Assembly: GCA_025352045.1 (NCBI GenBank)
Contig: JANXUD010000008.1
Span: forward strand, 1-36,473
DNA: 36,473 bases
DNA from: Gammaproteobacteria bacterium
GTDB lineage: Bacteria > Pseudomonadota > Gammaproteobacteria > Xanthomonadales > Xanthomonadaceae
Reading direction: 5' to 3'
Positions 17,601 through 25,165 of this stretch are shown here, one piece after another. Position 1 is the first letter of the stretch. Every line of letters begins with the position of its first letter. The notes under the pieces were generated by a model. That model was given only the letters and a program-made list of their open reading frames with translations, made no database searches and was not told the DNA's origin. The position numbers and the translations under genes are program-made.

Positions 17601-18242
17601 CAGGCGCGACTGTTCCAGCGCTTCGAGCAGCTCGATGTCGCGGCGGACCGCCGGCGCCAGGGCAGCGGACTGGGACTGGCGATCTGCAACGAACTGGCGA
17701 CGGCGATGGGCGGCCGGATCGAACTGCAGAGCCAGCCCGGACAGGGCACCACGCTGCGCGTGCTGCTGCCCTTGCCGGTGGCCGACCTGCCGGCACTGGC
17801 GCGCGGCGCGCCGCAGCGCCGGCGCCTGCGCGCGATGGATGGCCTGGACATCCTCGTGGTGGAAGACGACCCGACCGTGGCCGAAGTCGTGACCGGCCTG
17901 CTCGAGGCGCTGGGCCATCGCACGGCGCACGCAGCGCATGGCCTGGCCGCGCTGACCGAGATCGCCGGCTCGCGCTACGACCTGGCCTTCGTGGACCTCG
18001 ATCTTCCCGGGCTGGATGGCTTTGAACTCGCGCGGATCCTGCGGCGCCAAGGCAATGCGCTGGCCCTGGTCGCGCTGACCGCCCGCGCCGATGCCCAGGC
18101 GGAGCCACTCGCGTACGCGGCCGGCATGCACGGCTTCCTGCGCAAGCCGGTCACCAGCCAGCTATTGCAGGCCTGCATCGACCGGACCATGACCGCCCGG
18201 CGCGCCTCCATCAGCGGCGAACAGAAAACGGGGTCGGAGTAG
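14667..18242 (+). CDS. hybrid sensor histidine kinase with beta-propeller sensor
   Basis: A one-piece two-component system of 1191 aa. A signal peptide (about residues 1-27) is followed by a periplasmic sensor made of repeated propeller blades. These are marked by LWIGT, LWVGV, VWFGT, LWVGT, LWIGT, RWFGT and LWFGT (about residues 50-350) and further copies to about 630. A Y_Y_Y domain (RYRFFLHGYDTRWVDVG) and one transmembrane helix (near residue 780) come next. The cytoplasmic part has HisKA (FLATLGHEIRTPMTG, phospho-His), HATPase (NLGSNAIKFTD, DTGPGLD, GSGLGLAI) and a C-terminal receiver (VVEDDP, acceptor Asp in FVDLDLPG, Lys in FLRKP). There is no DNA-binding or HPt domain, so the output partner lies elsewhere. 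Such sensors often detect polysaccharides. ATG 14667 is chosen for the signal peptide. Confidence 0.95.
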   Translation: MRKAVRGLIGLPVGLFALFLASAAAATPETPQFRPVGVADGLPSSTVAALALDRDGFLWIGTRDGLARYDGVGYRIYRHVPGDPASLPGNSVQALYVDARNRLWVGVESEGLAVLDGDRAGFRHISQKNQPLLRSDDVWAITGTRDGQVWFGTYGGGLYRLDAADRWTRYLPDAARPASLPAADVPALAVDSAGTLWVGTTHGLARWTGHGFETIAPGRLSGEEVDSLSADRDGSLWIGTSAGLDHRLADGRIERPAWVASLPDPVVMTVLADREGTRWFGTRKGLAGMRDGKLDTLSSYPATARALFASLEDRDGGLWFGTQTSGLLRLPPGWRNFAVFGRDDGPGKLSGVPVRGMAPTRDGRVWLVGSSSVVDRLDPVSGRIEAVFDVASAIPNARLWSVLERSDGSLWLGHARGLSRYQPRTRSWTHWHIGEGADPLLPGPVQMLALTEDGLLWLASYGGGVQARDSDGHIVFSLAAGDGRGVDSPDQEQMTVGPDGLVWLAGPKGLRRWNADTERFDQIAGAPDEHVFGFAFVPPDTLWLHRMGALEAWHWNGNALARFRSIGAREGLPAVESGGMFADRGGALWLPTARGLLRYDPLGERLRMFGVRDGLPSQEFLLQPPVVLPQGLGLASSNAGVVLFDPARIRPGGAASRLVLDALSFRRGERTLNLAPGTATLTLGPGDRDLHVGARLLSFADAAAHRYRFFLHGYDTRWVDVGASGQRDFSQLPPGSFRMEITAGNADGAWSVPVSFALRVLAPWWQRPWAIALWVGSAFGLAWIMARAYRARLRERTALQLREQQRRISDQGSEAKSRFLATLGHEIRTPMTGVLGMAELLQGSELAPRQRGQVEAIRRAGDHLLRLVNDALDLARIEAGKLVLEDAAFDLHSLLDDTAALLRPLAEAKGLAFTLQRAPGTPRALRGDAGRVRQILFNLGSNAIKFTDRGEVALRSAATPAGLLLEIADTGPGLDAAQQARLFQRFEQLDVAADRRRQGSGLGLAICNELATAMGGRIELQSQPGQGTTLRVLLPLPVADLPALARGAPQRRRLRAMDGLDILVVEDDPTVAEVVTGLLEALGHRTAHAAHGLAALTEIAGSRYDLAFVDLDLPGLDGFELARILRRQGNALALVALTARADAQAEPLAYAAGMHGFLRKPVTSQLLQACIDRTMTARRASISGEQKTGSE

Positions 18243-18257
18243 CTATCCCGCGGTTGT

Positions 18258-19322
18258 TCAGCGGAGGCTGTGTGCGTGGACCGCGTCGACCAGCACGCGT
18301 ACATGCTCCGGATCCATGTCCGGCGACAGCCCATGCCCGAGGTTGAAGACATGGCCCTCGCGTGAGCCGCCGTTCGCGGCAGCGTACTCGTCCAGCGTGC
18401 GCGCGACTTCGCGTGTGATTGCTTCCGGGCTCGCATACAGGGTGGCGGGATCGAGGTTGCCTTGCAGCGCAATGTGCTTCGGCACGCGCCTGCGCGCTTC
18501 GCCCAGACCGATGGTCCAATCGACTCCCAACGCCTCGACGTCCTGCGCCAGTTCCTCGAGATAGGGATCGTTGCCCTTGCCGAACACGATCAGCGGCGTG
18601 CGATCGTCGCCCGTGCCGCGCTCGAGCTCGCGCGCGATGCGCTGCAGGTAGGGCAGGGAGAATTCTCGGTAATGCGCGGGTGCCAGCGCGCCGCCCCAGG
18701 TATCGAACACCTGCAGCGCCTGCGCGCCCGCGGCGCGTTGCGCCGAGAGGTAGGCAATCACCGACGCGGTGACCACTGACAACAACTGGTGCAGAAGCGC
18801 GGGCTCGGACAGCGCCATCGCCTTGATCCGGCCGAAGTTGTCGCTGCCGCCGCCTTCCACCATGTAGCAGGCCAGGGTCCACGGGCTGCCGGAAAAACCG
18901 ATCAGCGGCACACGGCCGCCGAGCTCGCGCCGGATCAGGCGCAGCGCGGCCATCACGTAGCGCAGCTCGCCTTCCATGTCCGGCACGCCCAGGCGCGCAA
19001 TGTCGGCGGCGGTGCGCACCGGCCGCGCGAAGCGCGGGCCTTCGCCTTCCGCGAACGTCAGGCCCAGTCCCATCGCATCGGGGATGGTGAGGATGTCCGA
19101 GAACAGGATCGCCGCGTCGAGATCGAAGCGCGCCAGCGGCTGCAACGTGACTTCGCAGGCCAGCTCCGGGTTGGTCGCCAGCGCCATGAAGCTGCCGGCC
19201 TTGGCGCGGGTGGCGCGGTACTCGGGCAGGTAGCGGCCGGCCTGGCGCATCAGCCAGACCGGGGTGGCATCCACCGGTTGGCCGCGCAATGCGCGCAGGA
19301 AGCGGTCGTTGGTGGGGGGCAT
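18258..19322 (-). CDS. hemE: uroporphyrinogen decarboxylase
   Basis: It removes the four acetate carboxyls of uroporphyrinogen III to give coproporphyrinogen III in haem synthesis. The 354-aa length matches the family. The N-terminal signature [16 protein letters not shown] supplies the Arg substrate contacts, and [19 protein letters not shown] is the second signature. An AAGGAC ribosome site precedes ATG 19322. It is the last gene of an aroK-aroB-(WGR-like)-hemE series, an order typical of xanthomonads, and converges on the sensor kinase gene. Confidence 0.98.
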   Translation of the reverse strand: MPPTNDRFLRALRGQPVDATPVWLMRQAGRYLPEYRATRAKAGSFMALATNPELACEVTLQPLARFDLDAAILFSDILTIPDAMGLGLTFAEGEGPRFARPVRTAADIARLGVPDMEGELRYVMAALRLIRRELGGRVPLIGFSGSPWTLACYMVEGGGSDNFGRIKAMALSEPALLHQLLSVVTASVIAYLSAQRAAGAQALQVFDTWGGALAPAHYREFSLPYLQRIARELERGTGDDRTPLIVFGKGNDPYLEELAQDVEALGVDWTIGLGEARRRVPKHIALQGNLDPATLYASPEAITREVARTLDEYAAANGGSREGHVFNLGHGLSPDMDPEHVRVLVDAVHAHSLR

Positions 19323-19336
19323 CGGAAGTCCTTTTC

Positions 19337-19591
19337 CTACTGCGGCGCGTTGGCGCCCTGGGCGAACATGACCTGGAAGCCGCGCTTGATCTGCGCGTCG
19401 CGCGCCCGTTCGAAGGCGGCCAGCGCGGCATCCTGCTGCAGGAACTGTTCCTTCTTCAGCGTCGCCTTGCCGCCGGTCTGGCCGGCTTCGCGCAACAGCA
19501 GCCAGCCGCCCAGCATGTCCTGTTGCAGGCTGAGCTGGACGTACTTGGGATTTTCGCCGGCAAGCGGGCGTTGCTGCAGCAGGAGGCGCAT
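19337..19591 (-). CDS. small WGR-like domain protein
   Basis: An 84-aa protein resembling the WGR domain (COG3831): [22 protein letters not shown], then an F/L-rich helix ([18 protein letters not shown]). In WGR domains the core reads W-G-R; here the equivalent reads EAGQTG, so the name-giving motif has drifted. WGR domains bind nucleic acid in PARPs and some bacterial regulators, but function here is unknown. ATG 19591 is preferred over an in-frame GTG at 19615. The gene sits between aroB and hemE with 14 bp to hemE, probably cotranscribed. Confidence 0.65.
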   Translation of the reverse strand: MRLLLQQRPLAGENPKYVQLSLQQDMLGGWLLLREAGQTGGKATLKKEQFLQQDAALAAFERARDAQIKRGFQVMFAQGANAPQ

Positions 19592-19678
19592 GGAACCGCC
19601 ATTGTATCCCGGCACTGCACCGCGCTTGGACCTGTACGCGTGACGGCTCGGCCGCCGCCTAGGTCCGTGGCCTCCGCC

Positions 19679-20758
19679 TCAGCCGGTGGCGTCGGCCAGG
19701 GCCTCGCGGATCCGCGCTTCGGGCACGTCGCTGCGCACCTCGGCCGCACCCAGGCCGCGCCACAGGATCAGGCGCAGGGCGCCGGACACGGCTTTCTTGT
19801 CCAGCCGCATGCGCGCCAGCAGGGCGTCGGCATCCAGGCCGGCGGGAACCTCGGTCGGCAGGCAGAGCGCCTCGAGCAGGCGGCGCAGGCGGTCGGCATC
19901 GGCCTCGGGCGCCAGGCCCAGCCGCGCCGACAGCCGCGCGGCCAGCAGCATGCCCACGGCCACGGCTTCGCCATGCAGCAGGCCGCCATAGCCCTGCTCG
20001 GCTTCGATCGCGTGGCCGAAGCTGTGGCCGAAATTCAGCAGCATGCGTTCGCCCTGCTCGGTCTCGTCGCGGGCCACGATCGCCGCCTTGTGCGCGCAGC
20101 TGCGCGCGATCGCCTGTTCGAGCGCCGTCGGGTCGCGCACCAGCAGGGCGGCCGACTGCGCCTCGATCCAGGCAAAGAAGCCCGGGTCGGCGATGGCGCC
20201 GTACTTCAGCACTTCCGCCAGCCCGGCGCGCAGTTCGCGGTCGGGCAGGGTGCGCAGGGTGTCGGTGTCGGCGATCACCGCCGCCGGTTGGTGGAAGGCG
20301 CCGACCAGGTTCTTGCCCGCGGGCAGGTCCACGGCGGTCTTGCCGCCGACGCTGCTGTCCACCATCGCCAGCAGGGTGGTCGGCAATTGCACCAGGCGGA
20401 TGCCGCGCATCCAGCAGGCCGCCGCGAAGCCGGCCAGGTCGCCGACCACGCCGCCGCCCAGGGCGATGATCGTGGCGTCGCGCCGTGCGCCGAGTTTCGC
20501 CAGCGCCTGCAGGCAGTCGCCGAAGCGCGCGAGGGTCTTTTCCTGCTCGCCGGCGGGCAGCACGAAGGCTGCGACGTCACGATCGGGCAGGCGCGCGCGC
20601 ACCGTGTCGAGGTAGAGCGGCGCAACGTTCGAGTCGGTGGCGACCAGTACCTGGCGGCCCGGTGCGAGGTCCTGCAGGTCCACGCGCCCGAGCAGGCCGG
20701 CGCCGACATGGATCGGGTAGGCACGCTCGCCCAGGCGCACCTGCAGCAACACGCTCAT
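19679..20758 (-). CDS. aroB: 3-dehydroquinate synthase
   Basis: The second step of the shikimate pathway: DAHP to 3-dehydroquinate, using NAD+ and a divalent metal. It has 359 aa. NAD-binding [33 protein letters not shown], the GAFHQP loop, EVLKYG and the metal-ligand region [11 protein letters not shown] with [11 protein letters not shown] are all visible. The ATG at 20758 overlaps the aroK stop by 4 bp (ATGA), so aroK-aroB are translationally coupled. A longer reading from 21487 crosses aroK in another frame and is not real. Confidence 0.98.
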   Translation of the reverse strand: MSVLLQVRLGERAYPIHVGAGLLGRVDLQDLAPGRQVLVATDSNVAPLYLDTVRARLPDRDVAAFVLPAGEQEKTLARFGDCLQALAKLGARRDATIIALGGGVVGDLAGFAAACWMRGIRLVQLPTTLLAMVDSSVGGKTAVDLPAGKNLVGAFHQPAAVIADTDTLRTLPDRELRAGLAEVLKYGAIADPGFFAWIEAQSAALLVRDPTALEQAIARSCAHKAAIVARDETEQGERMLLNFGHSFGHAIEAEQGYGGLLHGEAVAVGMLLAARLSARLGLAPEADADRLRRLLEALCLPTEVPAGLDADALLARMRLDKKAVSGALRLILWRGLGAAEVRSDVPEARIREALADATG

Positions 20759-21294
20759 GCCACCTCGCCCCGGGTCCAGGCCGCCTGCAACTGCGCCGCG
20801 AGGCGACGCACGGCCATGTCCACGGCCAGGCTGGCGGAGTCGAAGACCCGGTCCGCCAGGCCCTCGTAGAGCGGCGTGCGGACCAGCGAGAGCGCACGCA
20901 GCGTGGCCTCTCGGTTGTCGCCCTTGAGCAGGGGCCGGGTGCGGTCGCGGGCCAACCGCGCGAGTTGCTCTTCCACCGGCAGGCGCAGGTAGACCACGAA
21001 GCCGCGGCGATGCAGCAGGTCGCGGTTGGCCGGATCGAGTACCACGCCACCGCCGGTGGCGACCAGCAGGCCATGGCCCTGCAGCACCTCGGCCAACAGC
21101 GCGGTCTCGCGTCGGCGGAAGCCGGCTTCGCCTTCCATCGCGAAAATTGTGGTGACCGTGGCGCCCGCGTCCTGTTCCAGGCGCCGGTCGAGGTCCACGA
21201 AGTCGAGCCCGAGGCGGATTGCCAAGCGCCGGCCGATGGAACTCTTGCCGGCGCCCATGGGCCCGACCAACACGAGGTTGGGCGCAGGATTCAT
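20755..21294 (-). CDS. aroK: shikimate kinase
   Basis: It phosphorylates shikimate to shikimate-3-phosphate in the cytoplasm. The 179-aa chain has the Walker [15 protein letters not shown] (residues about 7-20), the shikimate-binding DFVDLD and FRRRE motifs, a GGGVVL block and the lid Arg region ([15 protein letters not shown]). Start 21294 fits the family start. It heads the aroK-aroB-WGR-hemE series and is divergent from the SDR gene, with only about 50 bp between the starts. Confidence 0.97.
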   Translation of the reverse strand: MNPAPNLVLVGPMGAGKSSIGRRLAIRLGLDFVDLDRRLEQDAGATVTTIFAMEGEAGFRRRETALLAEVLQGHGLLVATGGGVVLDPANRDLLHRRGFVVYLRLPVEEQLARLARDRTRPLLKGDNREATLRALSLVRTPLYEGLADRVFDSASLAVDMAVRRLAAQLQAAWTRGEVA

Positions 21295-21344
21295 GCGCCG
21301 ATGCTAGCATCCGCGCGCATGGAACCGCGCCCGATCGAACGCGT

Positions 21345-22166
21345 TTGCTGAACTCCGCGCCACTGCTGCTGGTCGCCGGCTTCGGCGACATCGGTGCGCG
21401 CGTGGCTGCGCGCCGCATCGCCGCTGGCACGCAGGTGCTGGCCCTGCGGCGGCGCGCGGTGGATGACGGACCGGCGCTGCGCGGCATCCGCGCCGACCTC
21501 GCGAGCGGCGAGGGCTTGTCGCGCCTGCCTCGCCAGGCCGAGGCGCTGCTGTTCTGCGTCGCACCCGAAACCCGCGACGAAAGCAGCTACCGCGCCCTGT
21601 ATCGCGACGGCCTGTCCCGCCTGCTCGACCGCGTCGACGCGCCCCGCCTGCTGTTCGTGTCGTCCACCGCGGTGTATGCGCAGGACGCCGGCGAGTGGGT
21701 GGACGAGGACAGCGAAGCGGCGCCGGTTGCCTTCAACGGACGCGTCCTGCTGGAAGCCGAAGCCGTGGCGCGCGCCCATCCGGGCGGCGGCGTGCTGCGC
21801 CTGTCCGGCCTGTATGGGCCCGGTCGCGAGGCGATGCTGCAGCGCGCCCGCGAAGGCCGCGCCTGCGCGCGCCGCTGGAGCAACCGCATCCACGTAGACG
21901 ACGCCGCTGCCGCTGCGGCGCTGCTGCTAGACCTGCCGGTCGCGCGCGCCGCGGCGACCTGGCTGGGCAGCGATGATGCCCCCGCGCTGGAGCACGACGT
22001 CCAGTCCTGGCTGCGCGCCCGCGAGGGGCTGCCGGCCGTCGCGCCCGAGCCCGGCCCCGACAGCGGACGCCGCGTCTCGAACGCGCGCCTGCGTGGACTC
22101 GGCTGGACCCCTGCCTTCCCGGATTTCCGCGCCGGCTACGCCGCCTTGACGGCGCCCGGCGTATAG
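21345..22166 (+). CDS. NAD(P)-binding SDR/epimerase-type protein (YeeZ-like)
   Basis: A 273-aa Rossmann protein of the NAD-dependent epimerase/dehydratase superfamily. The nucleotide-binding loop [10 protein letters not shown] is at about residues 11-20. The [10 protein letters not shown] strand-helix marks the catalytic Ser/Thr-Tyr region, and [12 protein letters not shown] matches the extended-SDR pattern. It resembles the YeeZ/YbjS-type group of unknown substrate. There is no ATG in frame before the Rossmann motif; the first usable start is TTG 21345. That TTG overlaps the end of an 11-codon reading ([10 protein letters not shown], 21319-21351), which might couple translation. Confidence 0.75.
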   Translation: MLNSAPLLLVAGFGDIGARVAARRIAAGTQVLALRRRAVDDGPALRGIRADLASGEGLSRLPRQAEALLFCVAPETRDESSYRALYRDGLSRLLDRVDAPRLLFVSSTAVYAQDAGEWVDEDSEAAPVAFNGRVLLEAEAVARAHPGGGVLRLSGLYGPGREAMLQRAREGRACARRWSNRIHVDDAAAAAALLLDLPVARAAATWLGSDDAPALEHDVQSWLRAREGLPAVAPEPGPDSGRRVSNARLRGLGWTPAFPDFRAGYAALTAPGV

Positions 22167-22198
22167 TCCCGATTCCCTTCCCAGCACAGGAGTGCGCC

Positions 22199-22402
22199 AT
22201 GTCCGTCGCCAAGATCATCGAAGTCAACAGCTCGTCCAGCAAGAGCATGGAAGACGCGGTGCAGTCGGGACTGCACAAGTGCGCCGAGACGGTGAAGAAC
22301 ATCAAGGGCGCCTGGGTCAACGAGATCAAGGTGGTCACCGACGACGCCGGCAAGGTCATCGAGTGGCGGGTGAACCTGCGCGTGACCTTCATCGTTTCCT
22401 GA
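22199..22402 (+). CDS. dodecin family flavin-binding protein
   Basis: A 67-aa dodecin. In this family twelve small subunits form a hollow shell that stores FMN, riboflavin or lumichrome. The fold is visible as VAKIIEVNSSSSKSMEDAV, the helix GLHKCAETVKNIKGAWV, and two strands IKVVTDD and WRVNLRVTFIVS. Trp and the NEIKV segment lie where the flavin-stacking residues occur. AGGAG precedes ATG 22199 by 6 nt. It is 12 bp upstream of pdxH, an FMN enzyme, so a local flavin-related unit is plausible. Confidence 0.93.
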   Translation: MSVAKIIEVNSSSSKSMEDAVQSGLHKCAETVKNIKGAWVNEIKVVTDDAGKVIEWRVNLRVTFIVS

Positions 22403-22414
22403 GGACGAAATCGC

Positions 22415-23038
22415 ATGGCTGACCCACGCGCCAGCGGCGGCGCCGGCGCGGTGCTGCCGGACGCCATCGTGTCGACCTTCGCCGCCCTGCTCGACGAAGC
22501 CAGGGCCTCCGGCGACCGTGAACCGACGGCGATGACCGTCGCCACGGTCGGCGCCGGCGGTCGGCCGTCCGCGCGCACGGTGCTCCTGAAGGGCTTCGAC
22601 GCGCGCGGCTTCGTGTTCTACACCAACTACGACAGCCGCAAGGGCCGGCAGCTGGCCGAAAACCCGCGTGCCGCCCTGCTTTTCCACTGGAAGCTGATCC
22701 GCGAAGGCGTGCAGGTGAAGGTGGAAGGCGGCACCGAGCCGGTCAGTGCCGCCGAGGCCGACGCGTACCACGCGACCCGGCCGCGGGCGAGCCAGGTCGG
22801 GGCCTGGGCGTCGCTGCAGTCGCGCACGCTGGCCTCGCGCGAGGAGTTCGAGCAGCGCATCGCCGAGGTGGAAAAGCGCTTCGAGGGCGTGGACGTGCCG
22901 CGGCCACCGAACTGGTCCGGCTTCCGCGTCGTGCCCGATGCCATCGAGTTCTGGTACGGCGCGCGCTATCGCCTGCACGAGCGGCACCGGCACGAGCGCA
23001 TCGACGGGCGCTGGTCCGAGCGCATGCTGTTTCCCTGA
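22415..23038 (+). CDS. pdxH: pyridoxamine 5'-phosphate oxidase
   Basis: It oxidises pyridoxine/pyridoxamine 5'-phosphate to PLP using FMN and oxygen. At 207 aa it is slightly short of the typical ~218 aa. Typical blocks are [47 protein letters not shown] (FMN-phosphate site), [33 protein letters not shown] and the C-terminal [22 protein letters not shown], which closes the PLP site. Its stop lies 2 nt before the first possible start of the next gene. PLP made here serves MetB elsewhere in the window. Confidence 0.97.
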   Translation: MADPRASGGAGAVLPDAIVSTFAALLDEARASGDREPTAMTVATVGAGGRPSARTVLLKGFDARGFVFYTNYDSRKGRQLAENPRAALLFHWKLIREGVQVKVEGGTEPVSAAEADAYHATRPRASQVGAWASLQSRTLASREEFEQRIAEVEKRFEGVDVPRPPNWSGFRVVPDAIEFWYGARYRLHERHRHERIDGRWSERMLFP

Positions 23039-23040
23039 GG

Positions 23041-23853
23041 CTGCCGCCCATCGTCACGATCCGCGGCCCCCGTCGCATCGTCTGCCTGACCGAGGAGCCG
23101 ACCGAAGTCCTGTACGCCCTGGGCGAGCAGGACCGCATCGTCGGCATCTCCGGTTTCACCGTGCGGCCGCCGAAGGCGCGACGCGAGAAGCCCAAGGTCA
23201 GCGCCTTCACCAGCGCGAAGATCGGCGCGATCCTGGCGCTCGAACCCGACCTGGTGATCGGCTTTTCCGACATCCAGGCCGACATCGCCGCCGACCTGAT
23301 CCGCGCCGGCGTGGAGGTGTGGATCAGCAACCACCGCAGCGTGGAAGGCATCCTCGATTACGTACGCCGGCTCGGCGCCCTGGTCGGTGCGCCATTGCGC
23401 GCCGACGAGTATGCCGATGCGCTGCGCAGCGGGCTGGACGGGGTCGCCGCCGATGCCGCGCGCCTGCCACTGCGTCCGCGCGTGTATTTCGAGGAATGGG
23501 ACGAGCCGCGCATCAGCGGCATCCAGTGGGTCGCCGAGCTGGTGCGCATCGCCGGCGGCGACGACATCTTCCCGGAGCGTGCGGCGAAATCCCTGGCCCG
23601 CGACCGCATCCTGGCCGACGATATCGAGACCATCGCCCGCGCACCACAGATCGTGTTCGGCTCCTGGTGCGGCAAGAAATTCCGCCCCGGTCAGGTGGCC
23701 GTGCGGCCCGGCTGGGCCGCCGTACCCGCGGTGCGCGACAACCAGCTGTTCGAGATCAAGTCGCCGATCATCCTGCAGCCCGGCCCTGCCGCGCTCACGG
23801 ATGGCGTGCGGGAGATGGCACGGCATATTCGCGCGTGGTCGCTCGTTCAGTAG
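23041..23853 (+). CDS. BtuF-like (cobalamin/iron-type) substrate-binding protein, noncanonical start
   Basis: A periplasmic-binding-protein fold of the BtuF/COG0614 type. Conserved blocks run from IVCLTEEPTEVLYALGEQDRIVGISGFT to SAFTSAKIGAILALEPDLVIGFSD, then WVAELVRIAGGDDIFPE and GPAALTDGVREMA. No signal peptide is seen, so a cytosolic or non-transport role is possible. The conserved N-terminus starts within 10 codons of 23041, yet no in-frame ATG, GTG or TTG exists between the pdxH region and GTG 23161, which would remove about 40 conserved residues. Candidates are CTG 23041 (right after the pdxH stop) or ATC 23050 with GAGG 9 nt upstream. Length is 270 aa from CTG. Confidence 0.8.
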   Translation: MPPIVTIRGPRRIVCLTEEPTEVLYALGEQDRIVGISGFTVRPPKARREKPKVSAFTSAKIGAILALEPDLVIGFSDIQADIAADLIRAGVEVWISNHRSVEGILDYVRRLGALVGAPLRADEYADALRSGLDGVAADAARLPLRPRVYFEEWDEPRISGIQWVAELVRIAGGDDIFPERAAKSLARDRILADDIETIARAPQIVFGSWCGKKFRPGQVAVRPGWAAVPAVRDNQLFEIKSPIILQPGPAALTDGVREMARHIRAWSLVQ

Positions 23854-23890
23854 CGTGTCCCGGCGAGAGCGCGGCTACCGGCAGCCTCCG

Positions 23891-23945
23891 CGACGGGACG
23901 CCGTGAATACGTCCCTGTAGGCTTGTCGGCGCCCTCCATGGCGCC
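23891..23945. repeat. double-hairpin intergenic repeat of xanthomonad type
   Basis: Two adjacent inverted repeats: GGGACG/CGTCCC (23895-23900 and 23910-23915, 9-nt loop) and GGCGCC/GGCGCC (23928-23933 and 23940-23945, 6-nt loop). Between them reads TGTAGGCTTGTC. From memory this pattern recurs near gene ends in Lysobacter/Luteimonas-type genomes. It follows the BtuF-like gene; the rest of 23854-24141 shows nothing I can identify. Confidence 0.55.
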
Positions 23946-24141
23946 GATCCCCGTCGCGAAGCCCGCCGGCATCCGCGCCCCCACCCGCCATCGCACTGCA
24001 CGGTACGACACCGCGCTTCGACCCACTGCGTCGCTGCACCCCACGGAAGCGCGCCCGCCCAGGCCACGGTCATGGACGTACTTGCGGCGTGTCCCGCCAA
24101 ATCCCCTGCACCAAGCCGACCAGGACACGGTCAGCAGCGAG

Positions 24142-25161
24142 CTACAGCAGTGCGCGGCCGGAAGCAGCGAGAAGGGCGGTCATGCGTCCCGCCTGCACGG
24201 CCTGCTCGCTCGACGCGTTGCCCTGCTGCGCGCGCCTGGCAACGCCCTGCGCGATCGCGGCGAGGCGGAAGTAGCTGAAGGCGAGCACGAAGGCCCAGTC
24301 GTCGGTAATCGGGCGGCCGCTGAGTTCGGAATAGCGCGCGAGCATCGCCGCTTCGCCGGGGATGCCGAGCGCAGCGCGGTCCAGGCCGGCCAGGCCCGGA
24401 AGAGCCGGGTTGCGCGGCAGGCGCAGGGCCATGCACAGGTAGCCGAGGTCGGCGAGCGGATGGCCCAGCGTGGACAGTTCCCAGTCGACCACCGCGACGA
24501 CGCGCGGGGCGTCGGTGGCGAACATCAGGTTGTCGATCCGGTAGTCGCCGTGGGTCAGCGCGACCACGCCGTCGTCGGCCGGGCAGCGCGCGGGCAGGGC
24601 GTCGATCAGCGCGTCCATGTCGGGGATCGGGCCGGTTTCGCTGGCCTGGTACTGCCCGCTCCAACGTGTCAGCTGGCGCGCGAAATAGTTGCCGGGCTTG
24701 CCGAAGTCCGACAGGCCCACCGCGGCGACGTCGATGCGATGCAGCGCCGCAAGGGTCGACACGATGGCGTCGTAGTGCGCCGCGCGCGCGCCCGGTTCGA
24801 GGTCCGGCAGGGCGGGATCCCAGCAGATCCGGCCATCCACGTAGCCCATCAGGTAGAACATCGAGCCGATGACCGACTCGTCGCTGCACAGGTGCAGGGG
24901 CCTGGCCACCGGGACCGGCGAGCCCTGCAGGGCGCCAAGCACGCGGAACTCGCGATCCACCGCGTGGGCGGAGGCGAGCAGGACGCCCGGCGGCTTGCGC
25001 CTCAGCACGTAGCGGCCGCTGGCGGCCTGGATTTCATAGGTGGGATTGGACTGGCCGCCCTTGAACTTGCGCGACGACAGCGGCCCGCGGAAGCCGGCGA
25101 CATGGGCCTCGAGATAGGACGCCAGCGCGCTGTCCGGCAGGTCGAGCGAGGGCTGCGCCAT
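24142..25161 (-). CDS. APH-family kinase, ACAD10/LvaA-like
   Basis: A 339-aa aminoglycoside-phosphotransferase-fold kinase. Visible parts are FKGGQSNPTYEI (Gly-rich loop), VLRRKPPG (Lys of the ATP site), the catalytic loop THGDYRIDNLMF (Asp/Asn) and the metal-binding VVDWELSTLGHPLADLGYL. This subfamily is found with acyl-CoA dehydrogenases, either fused (human ACAD10/11) or adjacent (Pseudomonas LvaA), and phosphorylates 4-hydroxyacyl-CoA. Here it starts 4 bp after the stop of an acyl-CoA dehydrogenase gene, supporting that role. Antibiotic resistance is unlikely. It is probably cotranscribed from upstream of 26365. Confidence 0.9.
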   Translation of the reverse strand: MAQPSLDLPDSALASYLEAHVAGFRGPLSSRKFKGGQSNPTYEIQAASGRYVLRRKPPGVLLASAHAVDREFRVLGALQGSPVPVARPLHLCSDESVIGSMFYLMGYVDGRICWDPALPDLEPGARAAHYDAIVSTLAALHRIDVAAVGLSDFGKPGNYFARQLTRWSGQYQASETGPIPDMDALIDALPARCPADDGVVALTHGDYRIDNLMFATDAPRVVAVVDWELSTLGHPLADLGYLCMALRLPRNPALPGLAGLDRAALGIPGEAAMLARYSELSGRPITDDWAFVLAFSYFRLAAIAQGVARRAQQGNASSEQAVQAGRMTALLAASGRALL

Positions 25162-25165
25162 GCCT

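Noticed and set aside
16194-18131. 645-codon - strand reading opposite the sensor kinase
   Set aside because: Shadow of HisKA/HATPase/receiver coding sequence; low-complexity composition.
22146-22167. TTGACG...TATAGT as a dodecin promoter
   Set aside because: The spacer is only 10 nt, and the -10 lies on the stop codon of the upstream gene. A -10 alone is not enough.
24142-25161. Aminoglycoside resistance gene
   Set aside because: The APH fold is present, but adjacency to an acyl-CoA dehydrogenase and the sequence type fit the LvaA/ACAD10 group.
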